Notes: generated by a model from the letters alone, not told the origin. A DNA stretch of 64,000 bases from Nitrosomonas sp. (GCA_028577615.1 JAJSDU010000013.1:1-64000); one strand, 5' to 3'; shown: positions 7,954 to 17,851, counted from the stretch's first letter. Program-made: numbers and translations.

Positions 7954-8979
7954 ATGCCTGATTTGTATCATAAGCCGATTTATATTCTTGGTGCGGGCGG
8001 TATTGGCACCGTAGTGGCCTGGAGTCTTTCCCGGAAAGGTTATTCTGTTATTCTGGTGGACAGAAATTCTACCAAGGTGGCAGAGGGCATGAAAAATGGC
8101 GTAAAAGTTGACAACCATGGAACGCAATGGATTCCGTTAATCACTTTTGATGCGTGGGATCCGCCGATGGAGAGCATTGTTCTGTTGTGCACGAAAACCT
8201 ACGATAATTCTGCAATACTCGCCCGTTTGCCGGATAATACTTTCCTGATTCCCATACAGAATGGTTTTGATCTGGAGCTGGAACGACGTGATCACGCAGG
8301 CGAGTGTATAGCTTCTTTTGTGTCGGAATGCCAGCGTGACCGTCCTGTGACTCGTATTTCCCGCCCTGGAAAGCTTTATGTCGGACAACGGCGGTCAATA
8401 ATCACCCATGATGAGCGCAACAACCTGGAATCACTGGCGGCAGCGCTCAATGAAGCCGGTTTATTCACTGTTGAAATGGTGCAGGATATCCGGCCCTACA
8501 AGGCAACAAAGCTGATGTACAATGCGGCAATTTCTCCCCTGGCAGCAATAGCCGGGGTGGATAACGGAGAATTGCTGACCAATCAGTTGGCCAAAAAACT
8601 TTTTTTCGGCCTATTGAGCGAAAACTACGCGATTCTTCATCATGCCAAAATTCCATTGGCCCGCATCGGTCCGTTTCACCCTGACTGTGTGTCCCTGATT
8701 TTAAGGTATCCGGCTTTGGCTACATTTTTTACGATTTTCTTTCTTTCGTCATTGCGAGGCACTTATTGTTCAATGGCGCCTGATATTGCCATTGGATCCC
8801 ATCGTACCGAGATTGAAGCCTATAATGGATATCTGATTCGATTGGCCGGTGATTTTCCTTGTCCATTGAATCGCGCGGTATTAGCGTTGATTGAAAAAGT
8901 ATCGCAAGAAGGCTTGCAGCCACAACGCGAGTATTTACATTATTTAGCAGAAAATTTGCCGGCAGGTGTCTTGCAGTGA
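7954..8979 (+). CDS. Ketopantoate reductase-like NAD(P)-dependent dehydrogenase
   Basis: 341 residues of the ApbA/PanE family. The nucleotide-binding loop is ILGAGGIGTVVA at about 10-21; the C-terminal domain carries KATKLMYNAAISPLAAI, the position of the conserved catalytic Lys and Asn of the family. The central region is divergent from true PanE, so the substrate may differ from 2-dehydropantoate. Its TGA stop overlaps the GTG of a broken epimerase gene (GTGA), indicating a former operon of two NAD(P)-dependent enzymes, perhaps for modifying a sugar or small molecule. Confidence 0.72.
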   Translation: MPDLYHKPIYILGAGGIGTVVAWSLSRKGYSVILVDRNSTKVAEGMKNGVKVDNHGTQWIPLITFDAWDPPMESIVLLCTKTYDNSAILARLPDNTFLIPIQNGFDLELERRDHAGECIASFVSECQRDRPVTRISRPGKLYVGQRRSIITHDERNNLESLAAALNEAGLFTVEMVQDIRPYKATKLMYNAAISPLAAIAGVDNGELLTNQLAKKLFFGLLSENYAILHHAKIPLARIGPFHPDCVSLILRYPALATFFTIFFLSSLRGTYCSMAPDIAIGSHRTEIEAYNGYLIRLAGDFPCPLNRAVLALIEKVSQEGLQPQREYLHYLAENLPAGVLQ

Positions 8980-9059
8980 TTCTGGTCACTGGCGGCGCCG
9001 GTTTATTGGGGTCTTATCTGGCCTGGCTGGCGTTCGCGGTCAATTCAGCAGAAAAGTGA
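8976..9059 (+). pseudogene. Truncated NAD-dependent epimerase/dehydratase start
   Basis: A frame starting at GTG 8976, overlapping the stop of the preceding gene by 4 bases, reads VILVTGGAGLLGSYLAWL and stops after 27 residues. VTGGAGLLGS is the nucleotide-binding loop of extended short-chain dehydrogenases (GalE/NDP-sugar epimerase type). The rest of a roughly 300-residue enzyme is missing; the DNA that follows shows no continuation in another frame that I could recognise, so a deletion rather than a single frameshift is likely. Confidence 0.6.
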
Positions 9060-9237
9060 TGCAGCTTTTTTCCGTTACTTTCGCCTTAACGTTTCCTTCA
9101 TGATCAGGCATGTCGTTTAGCGCAATGAACATGAGCGTGTTCTTTTCAGTTTTTACGCATCAGGCAGGCAATCTGGCATCGATCTAAAATCGTCATCAGG
9201 CAGTTATTTTATTGATTTATTACAGAATGCCGTGATG

Positions 9238-9273
9238 TGTCACAAAACTGTCATCAAATTTTTATAACATTAT
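9238..9273 (+). promoter_or_regulatory. Pho box upstream of phoB
   Basis: Two TGTCA half-sites, TGTCAC at 9238 and TGTCAT at 9249, lie in direct orientation exactly 11 bases apart with an A-rich spacer. This matches the PhoB-binding Pho box (CTGTCAT repeated every 11 bases) that replaces the -35 element. A TATAAC or CATTAT -10-like sequence follows at 9263-9273. It lies about 100 bases before the phoB start, consistent with autoregulation under phosphate limitation. Confidence 0.75.
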
Positions 9274-9350
9274 CCATTAGCGATACTGCGGAACGTTATA
9301 TTAAAAAATCCGCGGCTATTTTGACGAGTAAAATGCGATGGAGTTGTTTG

Positions 9351-10079
9351 ATGTCAATAACCGTTCTGGTCGTGGAAGATGAGCCTGCAATTCAGGATTT
9401 GATTTCATTTAATTTAAAAAAATCAGGACTTACGCCAATCTGTGCAAGCAATGCCGAACAGGCTACCGTAATGATCAATAATGTTTTGCCGGACCTTGTT
9501 TTGCTGGATTGGATGCTGCCGAACATGAGCGGTCTGGAGTTTGCCCGTCAATTGCGCCGTAACACGCGTACACAGGTTATACCCATTATCATGCTGACCG
9601 CGCGCATCGAGCTGGAAGACAAAATTTCCGGATTGGAAGCAGGCGCAGACGACTACATTACCAAGCCATTTTCCCCGCGGGAATTGACCGCGCGTATTAA
9701 AGCCGTACTGCGCCGCCGTATTCCGGAAATTTCGGATGAAGTCATTGAAGCCGGAGGGCTCAAAATTGATCCCGCCACGCATCGCATTCTGGCTTATTCT
9801 GATGATTCATGTTCTCAATACACGGAAATCAAACTGGGCCCGACCGAATTCCGCTTGTTGCATTTTCTCATGGCGCATCAGGAACGCGTCTATACGCGAA
9901 CACAGCTTCTGGATCGTATCTGGGGGGATCATGTGTTTATCGAAGACAGGACCGTTGACGTGCATATCCGGCGGTTGCGTAAAGTGCTGGAAAAAGTGGG
10001 TAAGGACGATCTGGTACAAACGGTCAGAGGAACAGGCTACCGTTTTTCGAGTGAAAATGTCGCGCATAGCGAGGAATAG
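9351..10079 (+). CDS. phoB: Phosphate regulon response regulator PhoB
   Basis: 242 residues from ATG 9351; the frame is open further upstream to 9237 but the family start is MSITVLVVEDE. Receiver domain: acidic pocket D10/E11, phosphoacceptor D53 in LLDWMLPNMSG, T83 and K105 in YITKPFSPREL. C-terminal winged helix (OmpR type) with TRTQLLDRIWGD and DVHIRRLRKVLE, ending GTGYRF. It activates Pho genes when phosphorylated by PhoR. A Pho box sits upstream. No phoR follows: the next gene, mfd, is on the opposite strand, so the kinase must be elsewhere. Confidence 0.92.
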   Translation: MSITVLVVEDEPAIQDLISFNLKKSGLTPICASNAEQATVMINNVLPDLVLLDWMLPNMSGLEFARQLRRNTRTQVIPIIMLTARIELEDKISGLEAGADDYITKPFSPRELTARIKAVLRRRIPEISDEVIEAGGLKIDPATHRILAYSDDSCSQYTEIKLGPTEFRLLHFLMAHQERVYTRTQLLDRIWGDHVFIEDRTVDVHIRRLRKVLEKVGKDDLVQTVRGTGYRFSSENVAHSEE

Positions 10080-10182
10080 CCCGGCGCATCGTGCGTATCT
10101 GGCAGCCTGTTGATGAATACGAATAAACAGGAACCGGTCATGACGGATAGTGTAAGTTCAGGTGAATAGTTCCGCAGCAAAT

Positions 10183-13100
10183 TCAATGCATTTGCAGTGA
10201 TTGAATCAGTTGCTGGATATGCAGCACACGATCTTTCACATCCGGTATGAGAATCCGGATTTTCAACCGATCGGGGCCGGCGAGTGAATATGCGCGGTTA
10301 TTCTGGATCAACTGGATGATTTTTGCGTGATCAATCGGCGGGTCAGGCTTAAACTGCACCTGAATGTTTTCCGCATGTGCGTCAATACGGATGATACCCA
10401 GCGGTTTTGCGGCAATCCGTAACCGATGGCTGTCGAGTAAGGCCCTTGCGGGATCAGGCAACAGGCCGAAGCGGTCAATCAGTTCACTCTGCATGTCATC
10501 AAGTTGCTCGTCTTCAGTGCAATTGGCCATGCGCTTATACAAAACCAGGCGTTCGTGAATGTCCTGGCAGTAGTTTTCCGGCAGCAGGGCGGGGACATGC
10601 AGATTGATTTCGGTGGCGATGCCCAGCGGGTGTTGCATATCGGGTTCGCGACCCGCCTTCAGCGACTGGATTGCGGCATCCAGCATGGCACTGTACAAAC
10701 TGAAGCCGATTTCCTGCATTTCGCCGCTTTGTGATTCGCTCAGTACCGCGCCGGCGCCGCGAATCTCCAGATCATGCATGGCCAGATAAAAGCCGGCGCC
10801 GAGTTCTTCCATTGCCTGTATCGCTTCCAGCCGTTTTTTGGCCTGCGCATTCAATGATTGTTCGTCCGGTACGAGCAGATAAGCGTAAGCCTGGTGATGT
10901 GAACGGCCGACACGGCCGCGCAGCTGATGCAGCTGCGCAAGACCGAATTTGTTGGCATTGTTGATGATGATGGTGTTGGCGCTGGGTACATCAATACCGG
11001 TTTCAATGATGGTTGTGCACAGCAGTATATTAAATCGCTGCTGATAAAAATCATGCATCACATGTTCGAGTTCCCGTTCGTGCAGCTGTCCATGCGCGAT
11101 ATTAATCCTCGCCTCAGGTAATAATTCGGACAACTTGCTTTGCATATGCTGTATCGTACTGACTTCATTGTGCAGGAAATAAATCTGTCCGCCGCGCTTC
11201 AGTTCGCGCAGACAAGCTTCGCGTATGATTCCCAGTGAGAAATTGCTGACAAAGGTTTTGATCGCAAGCCGTCGCTGCGGCGCGGTGGCGATAATGGAAA
11301 AATCGCGCAAACCTTCGAGAGACATGGCCAAAGTACGCGGAATCGGTGTTGCGGTCAGCGTCAGGACATCCACTTCGGCGCGCAGCTTTTTGAGTTGCTC
11401 TTTCTGACGTACGCCAAAGCGGTGTTCCTCGTCAATGATGACTAGACCAAGCTGCTTGAATTGAACGGTTTTCTGAAGCAGTTTGTGTGTGCCGATGACG
11501 ATATCGATCTGACCCTGAGCCAGTTCCTGCAGTGTTCTGTTCTGTTCTTTGGCTGAACGGAATCGTGACAATTCGGCTATTTTTACCGGCCACTGAGCGG
11601 CAATCAGACCAAAACGATCCGAAAAATTCTGAAAGTGCTGCTCAGCCAGTAGCGTGGTGGGAACCAGCACCGCAACCTGTCTGCCGTCAGCTACGGCGAT
11701 AAAGGCCGCGCGTAAAGCAACTTCGGTTTTCCCAAACCCAACATCGCCGCAAATCAAACGATCCATCGGTTTTTCGGAAATCAAATCTTCAATAACGGAC
11801 TTGATGGCGGCAGCCTGGTCAGCCGTTTCCTCGAAACCGAATCCTTCGGCAAAAGCTTCATAATCATGCTGATTCAGACTGAAAGCATGACCTTGCCGCG
11901 CCGCCCGTTGCGCATATAAATTGAGCAGTTCGGCGGCAGTATCACGCACCTGCTGCATGGCCCTGCGCTTGGCTTTGTCCCACTGGCTGCTACCCAGTCT
12001 GTGCAATGGCGCTGATTCAGGAGCAGCGCCGCTGTAACGTCCAATCAGATGCAGTTGAGATACAGGGACATATAATTTGTCGCCGCCTTCATATTCCACC
12101 GATAAAAACTCACTGAGCTCGCCTTGTTCACCTTCGCCAAGATCCATGCTGACCAGTCCCAGATAACGGCCTATGCCATGCTGTTCGTGAACCACCGGAT
12201 CGCCGGGCTTGATTTCAGACAAATCACGCAGGATATTATCGGTTGATGTGGTTTTGCGTGATTCCCTCTCACGCCTCCCCTGAATATGTGTTACGTATAA
12301 TTCGGCTTCTGTGATGAAAGCCAGTTTGTCATCGTCCAGAATGAATCCGTTATTCAGCGGGGATGCGCATAGCATCAAGGATTCAGTGCCGGCGAGAAAC
12401 TGCGCGTAATTTTCGCAAATGAGCGGATGCAGGCGATATTGATTGAGATAGTCGGCCATCAACTCTCGCCTGCCCATGCTCTCGGCATGGATTAATATCC
12501 GGCCGCCACTGCCGGTAAAGCGATGAATGAAGGCAGTCAGTTTTTCCAGCGGATTTTCGACATGACGATTAACCTGTATGTCAGGCAATCGCTGGGTGTT
12601 AAAGATGGATGCGGTGTCCTGATCTTTATCGCTGGCTGGCAGAATTTCGATGCGTGAATAGGCTTTGAGTCTGCCGAAGAATACATCGGGCGGCAGGAAG
12701 AGTTCTTCCGGCGGTAGCAGCGGACGGTCAAGATCGGCGCGTAATAATTGATAACGGGATTGTGTATCACGCCAGAATTCATCCAGTGTCGGGCGCACAT
12801 CCCGGTGCAGACAGATCAGCGCATTATCCGGCAGATAATCAAAAAGCGTTGCGGTCTGTTCGAAAAACAAGGGGAGATAATATTCTATTCCGGCTGGAGC
12901 AATACCGTTGCTGATATCTTTGTAAATCTGCTTTTTGGTAGGATCACCTTCAAATTTTTCACGGAATTTGCTGCGGAAGCAGGCACGGCCCTTTTCATCC
13001 AGTGGAAATTCGCGCGCAGGCAGGAGTCGGATGTCATTCACCGGATAGATGCTGCGTTGTGTATCGACATCAAAAGTCCGGATCGTATCAATTTCGTCAT

Positions 13101-13641
13101 CCATTAAATCGACGCGGAAAGGCACCGCGCTGCCCATTGGAAACAGATCAATCAGTCCGCCGCGAACGCTGTATTCGCCGGGTGACAAAACCTGTGAGAC
13201 ATGCGCGTAGCCTGCCAGTGACATCTGGGCGCGCAATGCATGAATATCGAGCCGTTCTCCTTTTGCCAGAAATAAAGTATGCGCGGCGAGATATTCGCGC
13301 GGCAGGATGCGATACAGCGATGTAGTCAATGGCGCAATCAACAGATCGCAGGATCGGGTCATGACTTGATACAGAGTTGCCAGGCGCTCCGAAACAAGAT
13401 CGTGATGCGGAGAGAAAATATCGTAAGGCAATGTTTCCCAGTCGGGTAGCAGATGAACGGATAATTCAGGTGCAAAAAAAAGTATCTCCTCCATCAGGCG
13501 TTGTGCATCCAGCGCGTTGGCGGCGATGATGGCGACCGGTTTCTGACGCTGGGCTAATTGCGCAAAATACAGCGCGTCGCTGGAATCGGAGGAAAAAGAC
13601 AACCGGGTGACGGAAGAAGAAAAAGTAAACTGTTGTGACAT
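10183..13641 (-). CDS. mfd: Transcription-repair coupling factor Mfd
   Basis: 1152 residues from the ATG at 13641 (MSQQFTFSS); a start 17 codons upstream at 13692 is also open. Domains in order: UvrB-like N-terminal region that binds UvrA, an RNA-polymerase-interacting CarD-like domain (about residues 480-560, beginning after IKPGDPVVHEQHGIGRYLGL), a RecG-like translocase with Walker A CGDVGFGKTEVALRAAF and Walker B IIDEEHRFG, helicase motifs through GRVGRSHHQAYAYLL, and the C-terminal TRCF domain. It removes stalled RNA polymerase and recruits UvrABC. Full length for the family. Confidence 0.96.
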   Translation of the reverse strand: MSQQFTFSSSVTRLSFSSDSSDALYFAQLAQRQKPVAIIAANALDAQRLMEEILFFAPELSVHLLPDWETLPYDIFSPHHDLVSERLATLYQVMTRSCDLLIAPLTTSLYRILPREYLAAHTLFLAKGERLDIHALRAQMSLAGYAHVSQVLSPGEYSVRGGLIDLFPMGSAVPFRVDLMDDEIDTIRTFDVDTQRSIYPVNDIRLLPAREFPLDEKGRACFRSKFREKFEGDPTKKQIYKDISNGIAPAGIEYYLPLFFEQTATLFDYLPDNALICLHRDVRPTLDEFWRDTQSRYQLLRADLDRPLLPPEELFLPPDVFFGRLKAYSRIEILPASDKDQDTASIFNTQRLPDIQVNRHVENPLEKLTAFIHRFTGSGGRILIHAESMGRRELMADYLNQYRLHPLICENYAQFLAGTESLMLCASPLNNGFILDDDKLAFITEAELYVTHIQGRRERESRKTTSTDNILRDLSEIKPGDPVVHEQHGIGRYLGLVSMDLGEGEQGELSEFLSVEYEGGDKLYVPVSQLHLIGRYSGAAPESAPLHRLGSSQWDKAKRRAMQQVRDTAAELLNLYAQRAARQGHAFSLNQHDYEAFAEGFGFEETADQAAAIKSVIEDLISEKPMDRLICGDVGFGKTEVALRAAFIAVADGRQVAVLVPTTLLAEQHFQNFSDRFGLIAAQWPVKIAELSRFRSAKEQNRTLQELAQGQIDIVIGTHKLLQKTVQFKQLGLVIIDEEHRFGVRQKEQLKKLRAEVDVLTLTATPIPRTLAMSLEGLRDFSIIATAPQRRLAIKTFVSNFSLGIIREACLRELKRGGQIYFLHNEVSTIQHMQSKLSELLPEARINIAHGQLHERELEHVMHDFYQQRFNILLCTTIIETGIDVPSANTIIINNANKFGLAQLHQLRGRVGRSHHQAYAYLLVPDEQSLNAQAKKRLEAIQAMEELGAGFYLAMHDLEIRGAGAVLSESQSGEMQEIGFSLYSAMLDAAIQSLKAGREPDMQHPLGIATEINLHVPALLPENYCQDIHERLVLYKRMANCTEDEQLDDMQSELIDRFGLLPDPARALLDSHRLRIAAKPLGIIRIDAHAENIQVQFKPDPPIDHAKIIQLIQNNRAYSLAGPDRLKIRILIPDVKDRVLHIQQLIQSLQMH

Positions 13642-13715
13642 TTGAGTAATACCTGGATGCCGCCTGCGACAGACAGAAATGATGGTGGCCAACTAAAGCC
13701 ACGTATTATAGGACA

Positions 13716-13797
13716 TTTTAGGCTTTCATTCTTTTATTGTCAGAATTTTACTATAAGGTATTTTTAGGCTTCTATTCTTTCATTGTCAGAATTTTAC
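13716..13797. repeat. Two direct 36-bp repeats in the mfd/HDOD divergent promoter region
   Basis: The 36 bases at 13716-13751 recur at 13762-13797 with 3 mismatches (period 46). Each copy contains ATTGTCAGAATTTTAC. The second copy is followed by TATACT at 13804-13809, so its TTGTCA could act as -35 element for the gene to the right with a short spacer. A perfect palindrome ATGAAAT-AA-ATTTCAT follows at 13816-13831. The duplicated block may be a duplicated promoter or operator. Confidence 0.65.
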
Positions 13798-13845
13798 GGA
13801 ATGTATACTTTTTTGATGAAATAAATTTCATGACTATGCACTCCC

Positions 13846-15423
13846 ATGGATGATACCGGCACAGCTCGAACAGGTACTTTATACGAAGCGGAAATGTCAA
13901 TTAAAGACAAGCTGATTGACATGATTCACAACCACCCTGATTTGCCGACACTGGGCAGTTCCATCGCTCAAGTCGTTCAGCTGGCATCCTCGGATGATCA
14001 GTCACTGATGCAGTTGACTAATTTCATTCTTTCCGACCCTTCGCTTACCTTGAAGTTACTCCGTTTGGCCAATTCAATCGCTTACCGCGCCACGGCAAGA
14101 ACGGTTACGAGCGTTTCCGGGGCAATTCAGCTGCTTGGCATGGATACAGTGAAGGCATGTGCATTGGCATTGTTGTTAGTCGATAAAATGCCACGCAAAC
14201 ATGCCAGTGCGGTACGTACCGAACTGATGATTTCGCTGTCCGCCAGCCTGATAGGCCGTAACCTGGCCAAGCGCAGTTTGTTTCCCAATGCTGAGGAAGT
14301 GGCTGTGGCGGCCTTGTTTAAAAACATGGGCAGATTCATTCTGGCTGTCCATGACGACGAGTTGTATCGGGCGACCATGAAATTGACGATGAGAAAGGAT
14401 TATACCGAATCAAGGGCATCGCTGGAGATACTCGGGTGTACATTTAGCTGGCTTACTGATTATGCGCTACGGGCATGGCATATTCCGGATCCAATCATAC
14501 AGGCAATGAAGCTTATGCCGGGCAGAATTCTCAAATCGCCTAAAAATCGTGGCGAGTGGATGCAACAGGTCACTGAATTCAGTAACAGTGCAGCGCTGAT
14601 GACGTTTAAAGATACGACATCGCACTCGAATCCGAGGGCCGAAGAACTGCTTGATCGTTTTGGTGGTGCTTTGGGTATTGATGCGGCGAAGCTTCGAAAC
14701 ATCGTGAATGAATCAACCGAGCAGCTCCGCAACATAAGCGCTTATGCCAGAGAAATCGCACAATACGATGATGAAAATACCGATCAATCGCCAGCAGGCC
14801 GTGACAGAAAAAATGGATTGACAGCGACAGCCGATGATGCAGACTTGTGGATTAACCAGACAGACGATTGTATCAATAGCTGCAAGCCGGCGAATGCGGC
14901 GGATCTGTTGCTGGCGGGTGTGCAGGAGGTCACGGCATTGCTGGCTTCAAAGCAATACAATGTCAATACGCTGTTGATGCTGGTTCTTGAAATCTATTAC
15001 CGCAGCCTGGGCTTCCAGTTTGTTACTGTCTGTGTCAGGGATGTTCGGACCAATCAATTTCGAGCGAGAAATTCCGTGGGGCTTAACCATCAGAATATAC
15101 AAAAGGGTTTTATTTTTCTGGATTCGGCGTCGTCGGATCTGTTCAACATCGCGATGCAGCGGAATGTGGATCTGGCGATATCTGATGCAACGGAACCAAA
15201 AATCCGCAATGCGCTGCCAATCTGGCATAGACGGCTATTACCCGATACTAAAAGCTTTATGATTTTGCCGCTGGTTCGGCAGAACAAGCCTGTCGGCCTG
15301 ATCTATGCAGATCGTCCGGTGATCGCGCATGAAGGCATTACCGCCGGAGAAATGAAATTGATTAAGGCGTTAAAAGCGAATGTACTGGCTGCATGCAATA
15401 TATCATCGCCTGATAATGGCTGA
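13846..15423 (+). CDS. HDOD domain protein with C-terminal GAF-like domain
   Basis: 525 residues. An HDOD domain spans about residues 20-220, recognisable from LIDMIHNHPDLPTLGSSIAQ and the later repeated helices around LLRLANSIAYR and VSGAIQLLGMDTVKACALAL. HDOD domains lack the HD metal site and act as signalling scaffolds. Residues about 345-520 look like a GAF sensor (VCVRDVRTNQFRARNSVGL, then MILPLVRQNKPVGLIYADR). No output domain such as GGDEF is present. Starts at ATG 13846 or at the Met 16 codons later (MSIKDKLID, with GAAGCGGA before it) are both possible. Confidence 0.8.
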   Translation: MDDTGTARTGTLYEAEMSIKDKLIDMIHNHPDLPTLGSSIAQVVQLASSDDQSLMQLTNFILSDPSLTLKLLRLANSIAYRATARTVTSVSGAIQLLGMDTVKACALALLLVDKMPRKHASAVRTELMISLSASLIGRNLAKRSLFPNAEEVAVAALFKNMGRFILAVHDDELYRATMKLTMRKDYTESRASLEILGCTFSWLTDYALRAWHIPDPIIQAMKLMPGRILKSPKNRGEWMQQVTEFSNSAALMTFKDTTSHSNPRAEELLDRFGGALGIDAAKLRNIVNESTEQLRNISAYAREIAQYDDENTDQSPAGRDRKNGLTATADDADLWINQTDDCINSCKPANAADLLLAGVQEVTALLASKQYNVNTLLMLVLEIYYRSLGFQFVTVCVRDVRTNQFRARNSVGLNHQNIQKGFIFLDSASSDLFNIAMQRNVDLAISDATEPKIRNALPIWHRRLLPDTKSFMILPLVRQNKPVGLIYADRPVIAHEGITAGEMKLIKALKANVLAACNISSPDNG

Positions 15424-15445
15424 TAGCGTTATGCAAGTGGCACCG

Positions 15446-17851
15446 TTACTCTGTTCTGGTGTGGGAAGCCAGGCAGGCGTGCCGGAAAGCGATGAGGGTT
15501 TTTTCGGCGCATCCCAGAACTGTTTTTGCGGGATACTTCTTTTTCTTTTTGTCCGTTACGCCAGATGGCAGGCCGGTCAATAGACCAATCCCTTCGGTCA
15601 CATGTTTCATCGTGTAGATATGAAATTTGCCTTGCCTGACGGCATCAACCACACTGTAATCGAGCATCAAGTGGCGCTGGTTCTGACAGGGGATCAGCAC
15701 GCCCTGTTCGCCCGTCAGTCCGCTGTTTTTGCAAATGTTGAAAAAACCTTCTATTTTTTCGTTAATGCCGCCGACCGGAAGGACATCACCGTACTGATTC
15801 ATTGCGCCGGTAATGGCTATGCTCTGTTTGACCGGAATTCTCGACAGGGAAGAGAGGAGCGCGAAAAATTCGGCACAGGATGCCGAGTCGCCTTCAATCA
15901 TCGAATATTCCTGTTCAAAAACAATCGACGCGCTCAAAGCAATCGGCGCCAGATGCGCGAATAATGCCGAAAGATAGTTCTGCAGAATGAGTACGCCTTT
16001 ATCGTGGATCGGCCCTGACATATTGACTTCATGCGCGATATTGAGCAGACCGTCTTCGCCGGCAAAAGTATGCGCAGTAATGCGTACCGGTGTGCCAAAA
16101 CGATGATCACCCATATCAATCTGGGTAATGGCATTCAATTGTCCTGTTTCCTCGCCTTGCAGCGCAATCAGGATATCACCGTCGGCGATGGCTTCCTGCA
16201 GCCATTGGTCAGGATAGTTATGGCGTAAGGTACGTGCATCTAATGCGGCGGCGATATCAATACACTCAACCAGATTGCCATTTCTTGCAATGCATAGTGC
16301 GGCGCTTTCCAGAATCAGCATTTCCGTGCGTGCAAAAATAGCGCTTTGCTGTGTTTGGTCATCAACTTCGCGATGGGATTCTTCCAATAAACGCGCAACC
16401 GCTTCGGCAGAGAAATGTGGCAGTTTCTTTGATTTGCAGATATGTGCAACAAAAATTGACGAAGCGTAATAGGTTTCCGGACTGGATTTGAAGCTGTCGG
16501 CAAAGTCGACCTTGACGCGGAAACGGCGAATGAATTCAGGATCTTCGTCCTGCAAAAAATAAAAATCTTCACGGGAGCCGACCAACACGATTTTGACGTC
16601 GATGTTGACTGCTTCCGGCATGATCGGTGCCGGTATGCTTGCAGCCAGGACAGATGTCTGCTCTTCGATCTGCAGTCGGTTGCAGCGTAGAAACCGGCGC
16701 AGTTTTGTCCAGACGGCGGCATCGGTTAATAAATCACTTAAATGCAGCATGATGAAACCGCCATGCGCCTTATGAAAACTGCCCGCACGAATACGCATGA
16801 AGTCGGCTTTTGTTTTCTCATATTCGAATGGATAGTCGATATTACCGAACAGCGTATGCATCAGCGGATTGTCCTCGAGAATAACCGGTGCACCGGACAG
16901 CGCGTGATTGTCCACTATCAGGTTGATCTGGTAACGCGATAACACCTGCTCCAGTTCATTTTGCCGTTTTTCGTCTTTCTCGTGATTCGCTTCGAACAAC
17001 GATAGATTATCCAGAACATCCTGAATGATTTGACTGAAATAGGTTTTTAATTGCGTTTCGGTGCTGATTTTACGCGGCAGGCTGTCACGTATTTTTTTTA
17101 TGGCCTGATTCAATAAAGGCTTGATCGTATTGCGCTTCAATGCCATTGCCGCGGTACTTCTTTCGCTGTCGATACGCTTGATTTCTTCAAAAAAATCGAT
17201 AATTGCGGCATGCAGCTGTTGTTCTGTCTGATCAATTTCTGCCCGGCGTGTTTTGGGCAGTTTGAATAAATTGTCTTCAGTCAGGATTTTTCCTTTGTCG
17301 TCGAGCAGCGTAAAGACAATCTGGTCAGCTTCGCGGCGAATTGAGAAATTGCGCTCTTCAGCAAATACATCAAGCCTGGCATAGTACTTCGCTTCAGCGT
17401 CATTGAATTTTTTCAATAATTGTTCATGTTTGATTTTAAAACCTTGACCGCTCAGGCAGCGCGTGATTTCTTCAGGCAGTGATTTTGCAAAATGTAACAG
17501 GCATTGGCGCAGCTGGCGCCCTTGTCCCGCGGGCAAATACAAAGCGAGTGGATTTTCGGGAGAGGCGAAATTATATATGTAGCATAAATCCGGAGGCGGG
17601 TTGCGCTTTGCAGCTGCGCTGGTCATGGCCTGATGCAATAACGACGAGCGGCCGCTGCCCGCTTCACCCAGTACGAATAAATGATAATCGGATTGCTGCA
17701 TGGCAAACCCAAAGTGTGCCGCCTTTTCTGCACGCTCCTGGCCTATCCATGACAGGGTGCATTGCTCGAGCGCGGATGTGTCTTTGAATCCGAGCGAATC
17801 AGGATTGATTTGAATGCGTAACTCAGCGGGTTTCAATGATTGTGCGGACAT
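15446..17851 (-). CDS. LonH/YcbZ-type Lon-family ATP-dependent protease
   Basis: 801 residues. N-terminal region with Walker A-like LGEAGSGRSSLLHQA, a central AAA_32 domain with an inserted coiled-coil stretch, and a C-terminal S16 Lon protease domain with the catalytic dyad: serine in EGDSASCAEFF and lysine in GGINEKIEGFF. This is the architecture of the E. coli YcbZ/LonH group rather than canonical LonA, which has an N-terminal LAN domain. It would degrade selected cytoplasmic proteins; substrates are unknown. It converges with the HDOD gene with only 22 bases between stops. Confidence 0.88.
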   Translation of the reverse strand: MSAQSLKPAELRIQINPDSLGFKDTSALEQCTLSWIGQERAEKAAHFGFAMQQSDYHLFVLGEAGSGRSSLLHQAMTSAAAKRNPPPDLCYIYNFASPENPLALYLPAGQGRQLRQCLLHFAKSLPEEITRCLSGQGFKIKHEQLLKKFNDAEAKYYARLDVFAEERNFSIRREADQIVFTLLDDKGKILTEDNLFKLPKTRRAEIDQTEQQLHAAIIDFFEEIKRIDSERSTAAMALKRNTIKPLLNQAIKKIRDSLPRKISTETQLKTYFSQIIQDVLDNLSLFEANHEKDEKRQNELEQVLSRYQINLIVDNHALSGAPVILEDNPLMHTLFGNIDYPFEYEKTKADFMRIRAGSFHKAHGGFIMLHLSDLLTDAAVWTKLRRFLRCNRLQIEEQTSVLAASIPAPIMPEAVNIDVKIVLVGSREDFYFLQDEDPEFIRRFRVKVDFADSFKSSPETYYASSIFVAHICKSKKLPHFSAEAVARLLEESHREVDDQTQQSAIFARTEMLILESAALCIARNGNLVECIDIAAALDARTLRHNYPDQWLQEAIADGDILIALQGEETGQLNAITQIDMGDHRFGTPVRITAHTFAGEDGLLNIAHEVNMSGPIHDKGVLILQNYLSALFAHLAPIALSASIVFEQEYSMIEGDSASCAEFFALLSSLSRIPVKQSIAITGAMNQYGDVLPVGGINEKIEGFFNICKNSGLTGEQGVLIPCQNQRHLMLDYSVVDAVRQGKFHIYTMKHVTEGIGLLTGLPSGVTDKKKKKYPAKTVLGCAEKTLIAFRHACLASHTRTE

